A stretch of 57,223 nt of DNA from Fusibacter paucivorans. Its GTDB lineage: Bacteria > Bacillota > Clostridia > Peptostreptococcales > Acidaminobacteraceae. The stretch is taken from assembly GCF_018390735.1 (NCBI RefSeq), contig NZ_JAHBCL010000030.1, positions 1 to 57,223 of the forward strand. The letters are read 5' to 3'. Under the pieces are notes generated by a model, which saw only the letters and a program-made list of their open reading frames with translations, ran no database searches and was not told the DNA's origin. The position numbers were made by a program, and so were the translations under genes. Position 1 is the first letter of the stretch. Each line of letters opens with the position of its first letter. Below, one piece after another: positions 8,996-17,873 of the stretch.

Positions 8996-9877
8996 TTATA
9001 AAGTTGATGATGTTTTAAATAGATCCGTCGTAATCTGTACGGCTGTTGGTGTCGCGGCTAATCCGCCGAGTGCCGTTTCGCGTAATGCAACAGGCATTAC
9101 TTGACCAACCCGGCGCATGGCTTCGACAACTTCGTCGAAAGGAACAATACTCTCGATACCGGCAAGGGACATTTCGGCACATAGCAGTGCATTGGTTGCC
9201 CCCATTGCATTGCGCTTGGCACAGGGGCTCTCGACGAGTCCTGCAATGGGGTCGCAGACGAGCCCAAGCAAGTTCTTGAAGGCCATGGCGCCCGCGTGAA
9301 ACACTTGCTCAGCGGTGCCGCCCGCTAGATAGACGGCTGCACCAGCCGCCATAGCAGACGCTGTGCCGACTTCAGCCTGACAGCCGCCTTCTGCACCGGA
9401 AATGGTTGCATTTCGGGCGACGATGGAACCGATGATATTCGCGACGAGCAAACCGTTGATTAAATCGGTTTCTGAAAGTGTAAGCTGCTCGCTCAACGTT
9501 TTGAGAACGGCTGGCATCACGCCGCAGGATCCTGCTGTAGGCGAAGCGACGATTCGCCCCATGCCGGCATTGACTTTCATGGTGCTGAGCGCATACTGCG
9601 CTGCCTTTGAAATTGTCTCGCCGCATAGAGGCATTTCTCGCTTTGCCAGTTTAATGCCGTCATCGCCAATGATTTTGCCTCTATATTCAGGATGTGCGGC
9701 GTCAAGACCGAGCTCGATGGCTTCAAACATTGTCGCCAATACATCGCCAAGGTAGATGCGGATATCTTCAGGTGATTTTCCCGTCAGTTGACATTCTGCA
9801 TTAAGCGAGAGCTGGTGAAGCGGCAAATTGGTTTCCTGACATTGTTGTAGAATCTCTTTAGCACTGTGATAGATCAT
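8996..9877 (-). CDS. sdaAA: L-serine dehydratase, iron-sulfur-dependent, alpha subunit
   Basis: A 293-residue catalytic subunit of the oxygen-sensitive [4Fe-4S] L-serine ammonia-lyase, which converts serine to pyruvate and ammonia. Family motifs include TAGSCGVMPAVL (first cluster cysteine), GAEGGCQAEVG, and CDPIAGLVESPCAKRN with two further cysteine ligands. The ATG follows AAAGAGGAG. The gene starts 15 bases after the stop of sdaAB, the usual two-gene layout of Firmicutes. Full length for the family. Pyruvate made here would feed the fermentative, ferredoxin-reducing metabolism implied by the Hnd hydrogenase at the right end of the window. Confidence 0.96.
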   Translation of the reverse strand: MIYHSAKEILQQCQETNLPLHQLSLNAECQLTGKSPEDIRIYLGDVLATMFEAIELGLDAAHPEYRGKIIGDDGIKLAKREMPLCGETISKAAQYALSTMKVNAGMGRIVASPTAGSCGVMPAVLKTLSEQLTLSETDLINGLLVANIIGSIVARNATISGAEGGCQAEVGTASAMAAGAAVYLAGGTAEQVFHAGAMAFKNLLGLVCDPIAGLVESPCAKRNAMGATNALLCAEMSLAGIESIVPFDEVVEAMRRVGQVMPVALRETALGGLAATPTAVQITTDLFKTSSTL

Positions 9878-9892
9878 GTCGCAGTCTCCTCT

Positions 9893-10567
9893 TTATTCGT
9901 AAATTCTTTCAATCAGTGTAACATAACTGACGCCGTCAATAACGCTGAGCTGTTCAATGGCACTTTTGGGGATATCTTCATCCATTTCAATAATTCCAAT
10001 CGCTTTAAGGCCGCGTGATTCGCGGTATAATTTCATATTGGCGATGTTGATGGCGTGCTTCGAAATAACAGCGGTGATCTGTGCGAGCATGCCCGGAGTA
10101 TCTTGATGATGGGTGATCAGCGTGTTGTATGCACCAGTGAACTGAATGTCAATGCCATTGATTTGTATAAGCTGCATTTTACCGCCGCCAATCGATTCGC
10201 CGATTGCTTCCCATGGCTTCCCATCTTCGGTAATGACATTTATTTTGACAGTATTCGGGTGGCGCGTTTCATCACTAGACGGCTTAAAGGAGAATGACAA
10301 ACCGGAATCGCGTGCGATTTCCTTTGCATTGACAATTCGTTTGTCATCGGGTTTAAACCCCAATATTCCGCCGAGCAGTGCCAAATCAGTGCCGTGACCG
10401 ACATAAGTCTTGGCGAACGAGCCATAGAGCGTAAAGTCGACGGATTTTAACGGTGCTTTAATAATGTGATGGAGTGTGTAGCCAATACGGCAGGCGCCGG
10501 CAGTATGAGAGCTGGAAGGGCCAATCATAATGGGGCCGATGATATCAAAGAGTGTATACGATTTCAA
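9893..10567 (-). CDS. sdaAB: L-serine dehydratase, iron-sulfur-dependent, beta subunit
   Basis: A 224-residue regulatory subunit. It has the N-terminal family motif IGPIMIGPSSSHTAGA and a C-terminal ACT domain (from about residue 145; NTLITHHQDTPGMLAQI and GLKAIGIIEMDE), the usual amino acid-sensing module. The initiation codon is a TTG at 10567 with GGAGG six bases upstream; no ATG fits the conserved N-terminus. First gene of the sdaAB-sdaAA unit; the 235-base spacer to the divergent repeat-protein gene must hold promoters for both. Regulation by serine through the ACT domain is inferred from the family. Confidence 0.95.
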   Translation of the reverse strand: MKSYTLFDIIGPIMIGPSSSHTAGACRIGYTLHHIIKAPLKSVDFTLYGSFAKTYVGHGTDLALLGGILGFKPDDKRIVNAKEIARDSGLSFSFKPSSDETRHPNTVKINVITEDGKPWEAIGESIGGGKMQLIQINGIDIQFTGAYNTLITHHQDTPGMLAQITAVISKHAINIANMKLYRESRGLKAIGIIEMDEDIPKSAIEQLSVIDGVSYVTLIERIYE

Positions 10568-10802
10568 ATTGCCTCCTCAATGTACTTAGAATGTTGGAAG
10601 CGCTGTGACAATGCGATGAAAACTTGTCGCGCTTTAAAAAGTGCTTTTAAATCCATTTTATCAAAAAAGAAGCAAAACCACAGCAAACATGATAAAAATT
10701 ATCAAATGTTACAAAGAGTCTTACAATTTAGATAGATTCTCAGCCTTTAGTCCTATCTTGCGGTATAATTATTGAAAATATTTTAAATAGCTGGAGGACC
10801 AC

Positions 10803-13049
10803 ATGTTTAGAAAAGGCATAATGATGACACTAATCGTAGCACTCATCTTTGGCCAGTCTGTTCCAACTTATGCATGGAGCATTGGCGGTGCATTCAAAAA
10901 AGCTAAGAACTGGACGGAGAATGCCGTCGATGATGCATCGGACTGGACGGAGAATGCCGTTGATGATGCGTCAAATTGGACGGAAAATGCTGTCGATGAT
11001 GCGTCAAACTGGACGGAAAACGCTGTTGATGATGCATCAAACTGGACGGAAAATGCTGTCGATGATGCGACAAATTGGACGGAAAATGCGTATGACGATG
11101 CGACAAACTGGACAGAGAATGCGTATGATGACGCGACGAACTGGACGGAAAACGCTGTCGATGATGCATCAAACTGGACGGAAAATGCCGTCGATGATGC
11201 AACAGATTGGACGGGCAATGCGTTAGATGATTCTTCGGATTGGCTGGACAATGCCTATGGCGATTCAAAAGTCTGGTTAAAGCGCGCTTATAAAGATGTC
11301 GACAATTTTGTCGATGATTTATTGAGAAGCAATGAAAACCTGTCAGAACTGGATCTTCTGCCGGTATTAAAAATGGATATGACAACCGTAACCAATGTCA
11401 ATAATACCGTTTCAGGACATTATACCTATGGCTTAAACGTTAGAGAAAAGAAATTGCCGGCAGATGCAGAAGCGGCGTTAAAAGCAACACTCAAAGATAT
11501 CGGTTTGACCAACTACTGGGCGAATTATTGTATTTCAGAATTGTCGGAAGCTTCAGGACAAGTATCACCGGGGGGCTATATCGCTGATATGCTACCGTAT
11601 TCAATGTTCTATGGTGATCGCGTTGCCGATGCCATTGACGATGTGGCCTTATCTTATGGTTTGATTGATATTGATCCATTTGCAGATGGGATTGTGCCGG
11701 ACAGTGATGTTGACGGACTCTCGTTTACCTATCAGTTGAACTCGGAAACGATGCAGCCAGACGGTCATTATTTGGTAATGGTGACCGGACTGAAATATGG
11801 TTTAAGAGATAACTTTACGGTTACGTTGAAGAGTGGCGAACAAATTATACCTACGACGAAAAAAGCACTTAACAAAGAGGAAGTGGCCTTTGTTGCCGTG
11901 GTCAATAATCCAAAGAACCTAGAAGTTATGTACAATAACGATTTTGAACGTCCAGGTGATATTGCCTTTGAAGTTGCTGACGGTATTCAGGATGGTATCA
12001 ACGACCTCGTACCGTTAGGCGATCCGATCAGCAATGGGGCGCGTGATGATATCAAAGATGTTATCAATAATGCTGCCATTATTTTAGAGAGTAAACATAC
12101 TGATAAAAACGGCAAAGAGAAAAAGGATACAAAAGAAGTTTCGCTGAATGACGTCTTAGGTGATGGCGATATGGGTGTTATCCTGACAGAAGCTATTTAT
12201 GCTATTCCTGTGGTTGGCTCTGTTATTAAGCCGATTATGAAAGTATCAGGCGGCGATGATGCGCTCGCATCGCTCATTCGAAAAGTTATTAATCAGACAG
12301 AAGTAAAATCATATGCAGCTTATCGGAATGGGGCTGTCTATATTAAAGCCTATACATCAGAAGCGGCAATGCGAGCAGAACTCACGGGCGCCGTTGAAGA
12401 AGCTAGTGTCAATACAGAGACTCTGGCTGAGAAATCAGGCGTCGAAAAACCATCTTACGATGATGTAGAATCAGCAGATGAAGGCACGGGGGAGAAGGTA
12501 ATGTCACTTTCCAGTGAATTCGCGACAATGCCGTCTGCCAAAAAGATCAGTGGTGCCTTCTCGTTAAACCGTGCTTATACGGATTCAATCTATGCAGTTT
12601 CCGATGATAATAAAGCATCACTGATGTTGTTTAATGATGTATTGTTTTCAAATGGTACCATTGAATCTAAAATTACTTTATACGATTCTAAGGCAAATGC
12701 TGTAAACCAAGCGGGGGTTGTCTTTAGAGCGGTTGATTCGGGTATGGGTGATGGTTCTTATTACGGCTATGCTGTGATGCTCACTCCTGATCGATCTGGG
12801 ACTAAAGGCAGTGTTTCGCTGATTAGTGCCGCACCAAATATGAATGATGTTATCGCGCAAAAGACGATGAGTATATCCCCTAGAACCGTATATGACATTA
12901 AGGTTGTTGCAGATGGCAATAAAATAACCATCTATGTCGACGACCAGAAAGCGCTTTCGGCAAGAGATGGCGCTTATGGCATCGGAGCAGTTGGTTTTAG
13001 CAACATCAATGTGCCGGCGATTTATCAAAACATAGAGATCGCTGAATAG
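10803..13049 (+). CDS. Secreted protein with 11-residue tandem repeats and a C-terminal jelly-roll-like domain
   Basis: A 748-residue exported protein I cannot assign to a named family. Residues 1-24 are a signal peptide ending TYA-W. Residues 36-134 are nine near-identical 11-mers of the form NWTENAVDDAS/T, followed by about three degenerate copies to residue 167 (WTGNALDDSSD, WLDNAYGDSKV, WLKRAYKDVDN). Such hendecads favour an amphipathic helix with one aromatic stripe (W) and acidic faces. A central region (about 185-560) has no recognised motif; the last 170 residues have features of a LamG/concanavalin-like beta sandwich (GVVFRAVD, SYYGYAVML, YDIKVVADGNKITIYVDDQ). No LPxTG, SLH or transmembrane anchor is seen, so it is probably released or held by the repeat. 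Alone after GGAGG; upstream -10 TATAAT at 10764. Confidence 0.85.
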   Translation: MFRKGIMMTLIVALIFGQSVPTYAWSIGGAFKKAKNWTENAVDDASDWTENAVDDASNWTENAVDDASNWTENAVDDASNWTENAVDDATNWTENAYDDATNWTENAYDDATNWTENAVDDASNWTENAVDDATDWTGNALDDSSDWLDNAYGDSKVWLKRAYKDVDNFVDDLLRSNENLSELDLLPVLKMDMTTVTNVNNTVSGHYTYGLNVREKKLPADAEAALKATLKDIGLTNYWANYCISELSEASGQVSPGGYIADMLPYSMFYGDRVADAIDDVALSYGLIDIDPFADGIVPDSDVDGLSFTYQLNSETMQPDGHYLVMVTGLKYGLRDNFTVTLKSGEQIIPTTKKALNKEEVAFVAVVNNPKNLEVMYNNDFERPGDIAFEVADGIQDGINDLVPLGDPISNGARDDIKDVINNAAIILESKHTDKNGKEKKDTKEVSLNDVLGDGDMGVILTEAIYAIPVVGSVIKPIMKVSGGDDALASLIRKVINQTEVKSYAAYRNGAVYIKAYTSEAAMRAELTGAVEEASVNTETLAEKSGVEKPSYDDVESADEGTGEKVMSLSSEFATMPSAKKISGAFSLNRAYTDSIYAVSDDNKASLMLFNDVLFSNGTIESKITLYDSKANAVNQAGVVFRAVDSGMGDGSYYGYAVMLTPDRSGTKGSVSLISAAPNMNDVIAQKTMSISPRTVYDIKVVADGNKITIYVDDQKALSARDGAYGIGAVGFSNINVPAIYQNIEIAE
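10908..11303 (+). repeat. 33-bp in-frame tandem repeat (9 good copies plus about 3 degenerate)
   Basis: Units of 33 bases, each encoding an NWTENAVDDAS-like 11-mer, run head to tail from 10908 to 11204 with weaker copies to 11303. Differences between copies are mostly at third codon positions (GTC/GTT, AAT/AAC, GCA/GCG) or swap V for Y and S for T, so the protein pattern is kept while DNA has diverged. This is a coding minisatellite, not a CRISPR array: there are no spacers. Confidence 0.97.
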
Positions 13050-13205
13050 CCGTGGTATATAGTGCTTTGCCAAGGTGATGAAAATAGCGTTGCTACAAGC
13101 ATAGATAAAGAGTAATAAAAGATATAAAAGAGAGAAAGAGACTTATAAGAAGAAGCAGCAAAGTCAATAAAAGGGTAATGGGTAAAGCGAAGCGCAGCTA
13201 AAAAT

Positions 13206-13292
13206 AAGGCTGTCAATTAGCGCTTTCCAATTTAGCAAACAACCAATGATGGTATTGGGCTAAATCGGGATGATGCGCTATTTGACAGCCTT
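13206..13292. terminator. Long nested hairpin, bidirectional terminator between convergent genes
   Basis: AAGGCTGTCAA (13206-13216) is perfectly complementary to 13282-13292. Inside it, TAGCGC pairs with GCGCTA, then CCAATTTAGC with GCTAAATCGG (one mismatch) and ACCAAT with ATTGGG. T-rich sequence follows the stem on both strands, so it can end both the repeat-protein transcript and the ABC-F transcript. At 87 bases it is longer than a standard terminator. The purine-rich stretch 13050-13200 before it holds no gene I can support. Confidence 0.75.
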
Positions 13293-13303
13293 TTGTTATA
13301 ATG

Positions 13304-14860
13304 CTAAACGATTTTCGTCGTCCATTGTTCTAAATTCCAGATATCTGTCACAATATCCTGATAGAACTCTGGTTCATGGCTAATGAGCAGCACAGAACCA
13401 GGATAAGCTTTTAGTGCTCTTTTTAACTCAGCTTTTGCATCGACATCTAAGTGATTGGTCGGTTCATCGAGTACGAGGAAGTTGGTTTCTTGATTGATTA
13501 ACTTGCAGAGTCTGACCTTGGCTTGTTCACCACCGCTGAGGACGACAACTTTGCTTTCGATATGCTGTGTTGTCAAGCCGCATTTTGCAAGGGCAGCACG
13601 GACTTCATACTGTGTCATGGCGGGGAAAGATTCCCAAACTTCTTCAATACATGTCTTGTAGTTTGCTTCTTTAATCTCTTGTTCAAAGTAGCCGATGAAT
13701 TGATGTTCGCCGAGTGCGACATCGCCTGAGAGCGCTTGGATTTCACCGAGGATGCTACGCAGCAGTGTTGTCTTGCCAAGCCCGTTTGCCCCTGTGATTG
13801 CAATTTTTTGACCGCGTTCCATCAGGAGGTTGAGCGGACGGCAAAGCGGCGAATCGTAACCGATGACGAGATCCGTTACTTTAAAGATGAGCTTACCGGA
13901 AGTTCGGGCGGTTTTAAAATTGAATTCCGGCTTTGGCTTTTCACGCGCGAGCTCTATACGATCCATTTTATCCAGTTTCTTTTGTCTTGACATAGCCATG
14001 TTTCGCGTTGCGACACGTGCCTTATTTCGAGCGACAAAATTTTCTAATTCTGATATTTCCTGTTGTTGCTGTCGATAAGCTGCTTCAAGCTGCTTTTTCT
14101 TTGCTTCGTGAATGCGAAGAAAATTATCGTAGTCGCCGACATAGCGATTGAGTTCCTGATTTTCCATGTGGTAAATAAGATTGACGACACTGTTTAAGAA
14201 TGGAATGTCATGTGAGATGAGGATAAAGGCATTTTCGTATCCCTGAAGATAGCGTCTGAGCCATTCAATATGTTCTTCATCTAAATAGTTTGTTGGTTCA
14301 TCAAGTAAGAGAATATCCGGCTTTTCAAGCAGTAGTTTTGCCAAGAGTATCTTCGTGCGTTGGCCGCCGCTTAAGCTCTCGACAGTCTTGTCCAGTCCGA
14401 TTTCCAAGAGCCCCAGCCCTTTGGCGACATCGTTGACTTTTGCATCAATAATATAAAAATCGTTGTGATCGAGAATATCCTGAATCGTGCCGACTTCTTC
14501 GAGCAGCAATTCGAGTTCCTCAGATTCAACATCGCCCATTTTCATATAATAGTCGTTCATTTCAGCTTCCATATCGAAGAGGTATTGAAAAGCACTTTCA
14601 AGGACATCTTTAATAGTCATGCCGGGTTCAAGTGCCGTATGCTGATCGAGATAACCTGAGCGTACGCGTTTTGACCACTCGACAATTCCGTCATCCGGTT
14701 CGAGCTTATGGGTGATAATGTTCATAAAGGTTGATTTGCCTTCGCCATTGGCGCCGATGAGGCCAATGTGCTCGCCCTTCAAAAGTCTAAAAGAGACATT
14801 GTTAAAAATAGCGCGTGCGCCAAACCCGTGACTTAGGTTTTTCACATTGAGTATGCTCAT
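13304..14860 (-). CDS. ABC-F family ATPase (ribosome-associated type)
   Basis: A 518-residue soluble protein with two ABC ATPase domains and no membrane segments. Domain 1 has GANGEGKST, the signature LSGGQRTKILLAKLL and LLLDEPTNYLD; domain 2 has GANGLGKTT, LSGGEQAKVRLCKL and LDEPTNHLD. The linker (about 240-310) is a charged helical hairpin (ELENFVARNKARVATRN), the P-site tRNA interaction motif of ABC-F proteins. The best overall match by eye is the YkpA/YbiT subgroup of housekeeping factors that act on stalled ribosomes; nothing indicates a resistance-type linker. The ATG at 14860 follows AGGAAGG; an in-frame ATG at 14887 lacks a ribosome site. Confidence 0.92.
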   Translation of the reverse strand: MSILNVKNLSHGFGARAIFNNVSFRLLKGEHIGLIGANGEGKSTFMNIITHKLEPDDGIVEWSKRVRSGYLDQHTALEPGMTIKDVLESAFQYLFDMEAEMNDYYMKMGDVESEELELLLEEVGTIQDILDHNDFYIIDAKVNDVAKGLGLLEIGLDKTVESLSGGQRTKILLAKLLLEKPDILLLDEPTNYLDEEHIEWLRRYLQGYENAFILISHDIPFLNSVVNLIYHMENQELNRYVGDYDNFLRIHEAKKKQLEAAYRQQQQEISELENFVARNKARVATRNMAMSRQKKLDKMDRIELAREKPKPEFNFKTARTSGKLIFKVTDLVIGYDSPLCRPLNLLMERGQKIAITGANGLGKTTLLRSILGEIQALSGDVALGEHQFIGYFEQEIKEANYKTCIEEVWESFPAMTQYEVRAALAKCGLTTQHIESKVVVLSGGEQAKVRLCKLINQETNFLVLDEPTNHLDVDAKAELKRALKAYPGSVLLISHEPEFYQDIVTDIWNLEQWTTKIV

Positions 14861-14972
14861 GCAGAAATCCTTCCTAAAAACGTTCATATAATAGCCTTAG
14901 ATATTATATAATAAAACTAGAAAAAAAGACAATGAAAAAGCGTGAGACATTTTAGAGAGAGAGGAATATAGC

Positions 14973-15578
14973 ATGTCAAAACTTAAAGTCACCGATGTCC
15001 GAAGCATCGAAAAACTCAATTATTTAAAGGCCTATGAAATCAGCTATAAAACGAAGTCAGGTAAAGATGCAAAGTGGGAATTGGTTTCAAGAGCCGGATT
15101 GGATCGGCTTCAAAGCGAGATTTTTCAAAAATCACGCTTTTCGGACGGCGTCATGGTGTTCGCCGTTGATGAAACGCACACGAAAGTGGCAATGATCAAG
15201 GAATTTCGCGTATCGGCAGGCGGTTATGTTTACATGTTCCCTGCAGGATTGATTAATCAGGGAGAGGAATTAGCGGCAACAGCCAAACGAGAGTTTTTCG
15301 AAGAGACGGGGCTATCACTTGAACTCGTTCACTTGTCACCGGCACGCTATGTTTCCGTGGGGATTGTTAACGAATGCGTCAATGTCGCATTTGGCTATTA
15401 CAGCGGTATCCCCTCAAAGCAGCATCAAGAAGATAAGGAAGAGGCTGAAATCGTCTTTATCGATAAAGCCATGGCACAAAAAATATTGGCTGAAGAAGAT
15501 GTCACCATTAGATCAGCCCAACTGCTGGAACAGTTCTTTGACCTCAACCCATTTATGGCTAAGGTAAAACAACCTTAA
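14973..15578 (+). CDS. NUDIX hydrolase, ADP-ribose pyrophosphatase-like
   Basis: A 201-residue NUDIX enzyme. The Nudix box GX5EX7REUXEEXGU is complete around residues 90-112 (starting GLINQGEE, ending REFFEETGL), with FPAGLI just before it, which is the pattern of ADP-ribose/NDP-sugar pyrophosphatases. The N-terminal part (KAYEISYKTKSGKDAKWELVSR-type strand region) fits this group as well. Start after GAGAGAGGAA. It stands between the divergent ABC-F gene and a 389-base spacer before the helicase. Substrate cannot be fixed from the box alone. Confidence 0.9.
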   Translation: MSKLKVTDVRSIEKLNYLKAYEISYKTKSGKDAKWELVSRAGLDRLQSEIFQKSRFSDGVMVFAVDETHTKVAMIKEFRVSAGGYVYMFPAGLINQGEELAATAKREFFEETGLSLELVHLSPARYVSVGIVNECVNVAFGYYSGIPSKQHQEDKEEAEIVFIDKAMAQKILAEEDVTIRSAQLLEQFFDLNPFMAKVKQP

Positions 15579-15766
15579 TGAATGCTGAGAACAGGTCATA
15601 TGACTGTTCAGAATTCAACGAACATTAGATAACGTCAATGACTAGTGGACTGGTTTGGCGATATCGGGTACAGTTAAACGAAAATAAGGCTTTAGGGCTT
15701 ATGAAAACTTGAATTCTCTAATCGTGAGCATGATAAATAACCGCACGAAAATGAAAAATCTTTCCT

Positions 15767-15803
15767 TAACGTTAGGTAAAACTTCACTTAACGTTATTTT
15801 TTT
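15767..15803 (+). terminator. Terminator between NUDIX and helicase genes
   Basis: TAACGTTAGGT pairs with ACTTAACGTTA (11 bp including one G-U) around an eight-base loop, followed by seven T residues. It lies 189 bases after the NUDIX stop. The stretch 15579-15766 shows only a short near-palindrome (GTCATATGAC inside GAACA/TGTTC at 15590-15610) and no gene. Confidence 0.7.
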
Positions 15804-15854
15804 GTTATAATTGTGAGAATACTAAAAAAATAGGTAGGGAAATATGATAACCTA

Positions 15855-15863
15855 TGATATAAT
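15855..15863 (+). promoter_or_regulatory. Extended -10 promoter and about 100-base leader of the helicase gene
   Basis: TGATATAAT is a consensus extended -10 element; no good -35 is visible 17 bases upstream. Transcription would begin near 15870 and leave a leader of about 100 bases before the ATG at 15968. The leader contains the hairpin-forming run GTGCGGGGCAC and two GAAGATCA repeats (15911 and 15933), consistent with the long structured 5' UTRs known for DEAD-box helicase mRNAs. Confidence 0.55.
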
Positions 15864-15967
15864 GTGTTGTTTAGTAGCGAAACATATGCAGGGAAACTTG
15901 CTTCAAATATGAAGATCACGTGCGGGGCACGAATGAAGATCAGTAAGGAATAAGAAAGGATTTATGA

Positions 15968-17716
15968 ATGGATAAAGTACAATTTAGTGCACTAGAGATT
16001 TCGAAAGAAATCGTTAAAGCAGTTGAGCAAATGGGATTTGAGGAGACGACACCGATACAGTCAATGGCGATTCCGGCGGCATTGACGGGTATTGATCTCG
16101 TTGGTCAAGCTCAGACTGGAACAGGTAAAACAGCGGCTTTTGCCATACCAATGCTCGAAACGTTGGACCCTAAGCAAAAGAACGTACAGGCGTTAGTGCT
16201 CTGTCCGACTCGAGAACTCGCCGTTCAGATATCGGAAGAAGTTAACAAAATTGCTAAATTTAAAAGAGGTGTTTATATTCTGCCGGTATTTGGCGGTCAG
16301 GATATCGAGCGTCAAATCAGAGGGCTTAAGAAAGGTGTTCAAATCGTCATCGGGACACCGGGGCGTGTATTGGATCACCTTCGAAGAAAAACACTTAAAT
16401 TAGATCATTTAAAAATGCTCATTCTCGATGAGGCAGATGAAATGCTCAACATGGGTTTCCGAGAAGATATTGAAATGGTTTTGGATGCCGTCGATCACGA
16501 TATACAAAAAATGCTCTTTTCGGCGACAATGCCGCCAGAAATTTTGAAAATCATCGACAAGTATTTGACAGAACCCGAGATATTAAAAGTAGCGCATAAA
16601 GAACTTACGACGCCAAATATCAGCCAAGTTTATTTAGAAGTTAAAGACAGAGACAAACTCGAGATTCTCTCTCGCCTTGTCGATATGTATAACTATAAAT
16701 TATCCATTGTCTTCTGTAATACCAAGAAACGTGTGGATGAAGTAGCCGATATGCTTCAGGCAAGGGGCTACCTCTGTGATAAAATTCATGGTGATATGAA
16801 GCAAACGCTTCGAATTAATGTCATTAATAAATTCAAGCGCGGTGATATCGAATTACTCGTCGCAACCGATGTAGCAGCAAGAGGACTTGATATTGACAAC
16901 GTCGAAGCGGTGTTTAACTACGACATGCCAACACATGAAGAATATTATGTCCACCGTATCGGCAGAACGGGTCGTGCCGGTCGTGAAGGCAAGAGTTTTA
17001 CGTTTATTACAAACCGCGATTATCATTTGCTCAGGAGTATTCAGCGTTATACGAAATCTGAAATGAAATTCCATCCAATTCCTAAAATTAGCGATTTGGA
17101 AGCCATCAAGCGTGATATATTCTTGAACAAGGTTAAAGATAAAATTGATTCAGGCATTGATCAGAAGTTTATTGAAATCATCGAATCCTTTACGGAGTCC
17201 TCGTATTCTGCTGTTGAAGTTGCGGCAGCGCTAGTTCAAATGGAACTCGAAATGGAAGAAAAAGTTGAGATCGATTCTATTGACAACAATCGATCCAGCT
17301 ACATGCGAAGAGATAGAGACGGCGGGCGTGATGGCGGTCGACGCGGCAACAGTAAGCGTAACGGCAATATGACGCGCCTTCACATTAATGTCGGCAATAG
17401 CAGCAATGTCCGCGTTCGTGATTTGGTGGGCGCGATTGCCAATGAAGCGGGCATTGAGGGCAGCAAAATCGGTAGCGTTGATATTTTTGATACGTTCTCT
17501 TTTGTTGAAATTCCGAATTCTTATGTGGAACGCGTCATTGAACGCATGGCAAACAGCACGATCAAAGGCCGTGAAGTAAATATCGCGCCTGCAAAAGCGG
17601 GTAAGAAAAAAGTATATGGCAATAATTATAAAAAGGATTATAAAAAAGACTTCAATAAAGACTACGATAGAAGAGAGAAAAAACGCGTTAAGTACAAGGG
17701 CAACAAAAACGCTTAA
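15968..17716 (+). CDS. DEAD-box ATP-dependent RNA helicase (DeaD/CshA type) with DbpA-like RNA-binding domain
   Basis: A 582-residue RNA helicase. All core motifs are present: Q motif (TTPIQSMAIP), AQTGTGKTAAF, PTRELAVQ, GTPGRVLDHL, DEAD, SAT, ATDVAARGLDID and HRIGRTGR. After the helicase core (about 1-370) comes a dimerisation-like stretch, an RGG-like arginine/glycine linker (about 435-460), a DbpA/RBD fold (about 465-540; RLHINVGNSSNV, VGAIANEAGI, FVEIP), and a lysine/tyrosine-rich tail (about 545-582) likely to bind RNA. Such proteins remodel ribosome assembly intermediates and mRNA, often at low temperature. Start at 15968 with AAAGGA seven bases upstream; a nearby ATG at 15964 would end after two codons. 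Confidence 0.95.
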   Translation: MDKVQFSALEISKEIVKAVEQMGFEETTPIQSMAIPAALTGIDLVGQAQTGTGKTAAFAIPMLETLDPKQKNVQALVLCPTRELAVQISEEVNKIAKFKRGVYILPVFGGQDIERQIRGLKKGVQIVIGTPGRVLDHLRRKTLKLDHLKMLILDEADEMLNMGFREDIEMVLDAVDHDIQKMLFSATMPPEILKIIDKYLTEPEILKVAHKELTTPNISQVYLEVKDRDKLEILSRLVDMYNYKLSIVFCNTKKRVDEVADMLQARGYLCDKIHGDMKQTLRINVINKFKRGDIELLVATDVAARGLDIDNVEAVFNYDMPTHEEYYVHRIGRTGRAGREGKSFTFITNRDYHLLRSIQRYTKSEMKFHPIPKISDLEAIKRDIFLNKVKDKIDSGIDQKFIEIIESFTESSYSAVEVAAALVQMELEMEEKVEIDSIDNNRSSYMRRDRDGGRDGGRRGNSKRNGNMTRLHINVGNSSNVRVRDLVGAIANEAGIEGSKIGSVDIFDTFSFVEIPNSYVERVIERMANSTIKGREVNIAPAKAGKKKVYGNNYKKDYKKDFNKDYDRREKKRVKYKGNKNA

Positions 17717-17756
17717 TGCCGCTGTGACAACAAAATGCACTTTAAGAGTAATTAGA

Positions 17757-17787
17757 AAACCGCTTTCGAGAGAAAGCGGTTTTTTTA
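17757..17787 (+). terminator. Terminator after helicase
   Basis: AAACCGCTTTC and GAAAGCGGTTT form a near-perfect stem with a four-base loop, followed by a T-run. Confidence 0.92.
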
Positions 17788-17873
17788 GATGGTGAAAAGC
17801 GGTTTAGAAAAAACGTGAAAATGTATTAAATTTACAGGTACGATTCTTGTTAAAGGCCCTGCGAGCAATCTTG

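Noticed and set aside
10908-11303. CRISPR array from regularly spaced 33-base repeats
   Set aside because: The repeats are contiguous, have no spacers, and encode a perfect 11-residue protein period; no cas genes occur in the window.
10868-11385. Long open frames on the minus strand (127 and 160 codons) and a second plus-frame (125 codons) over the tandem repeat
   Set aside because: They exist only because the 33-base repeat lacks stops in several frames. They have low-complexity translations, no ribosome sites and no start signals, while the 748-residue frame has signal peptide, RBS and promoter.
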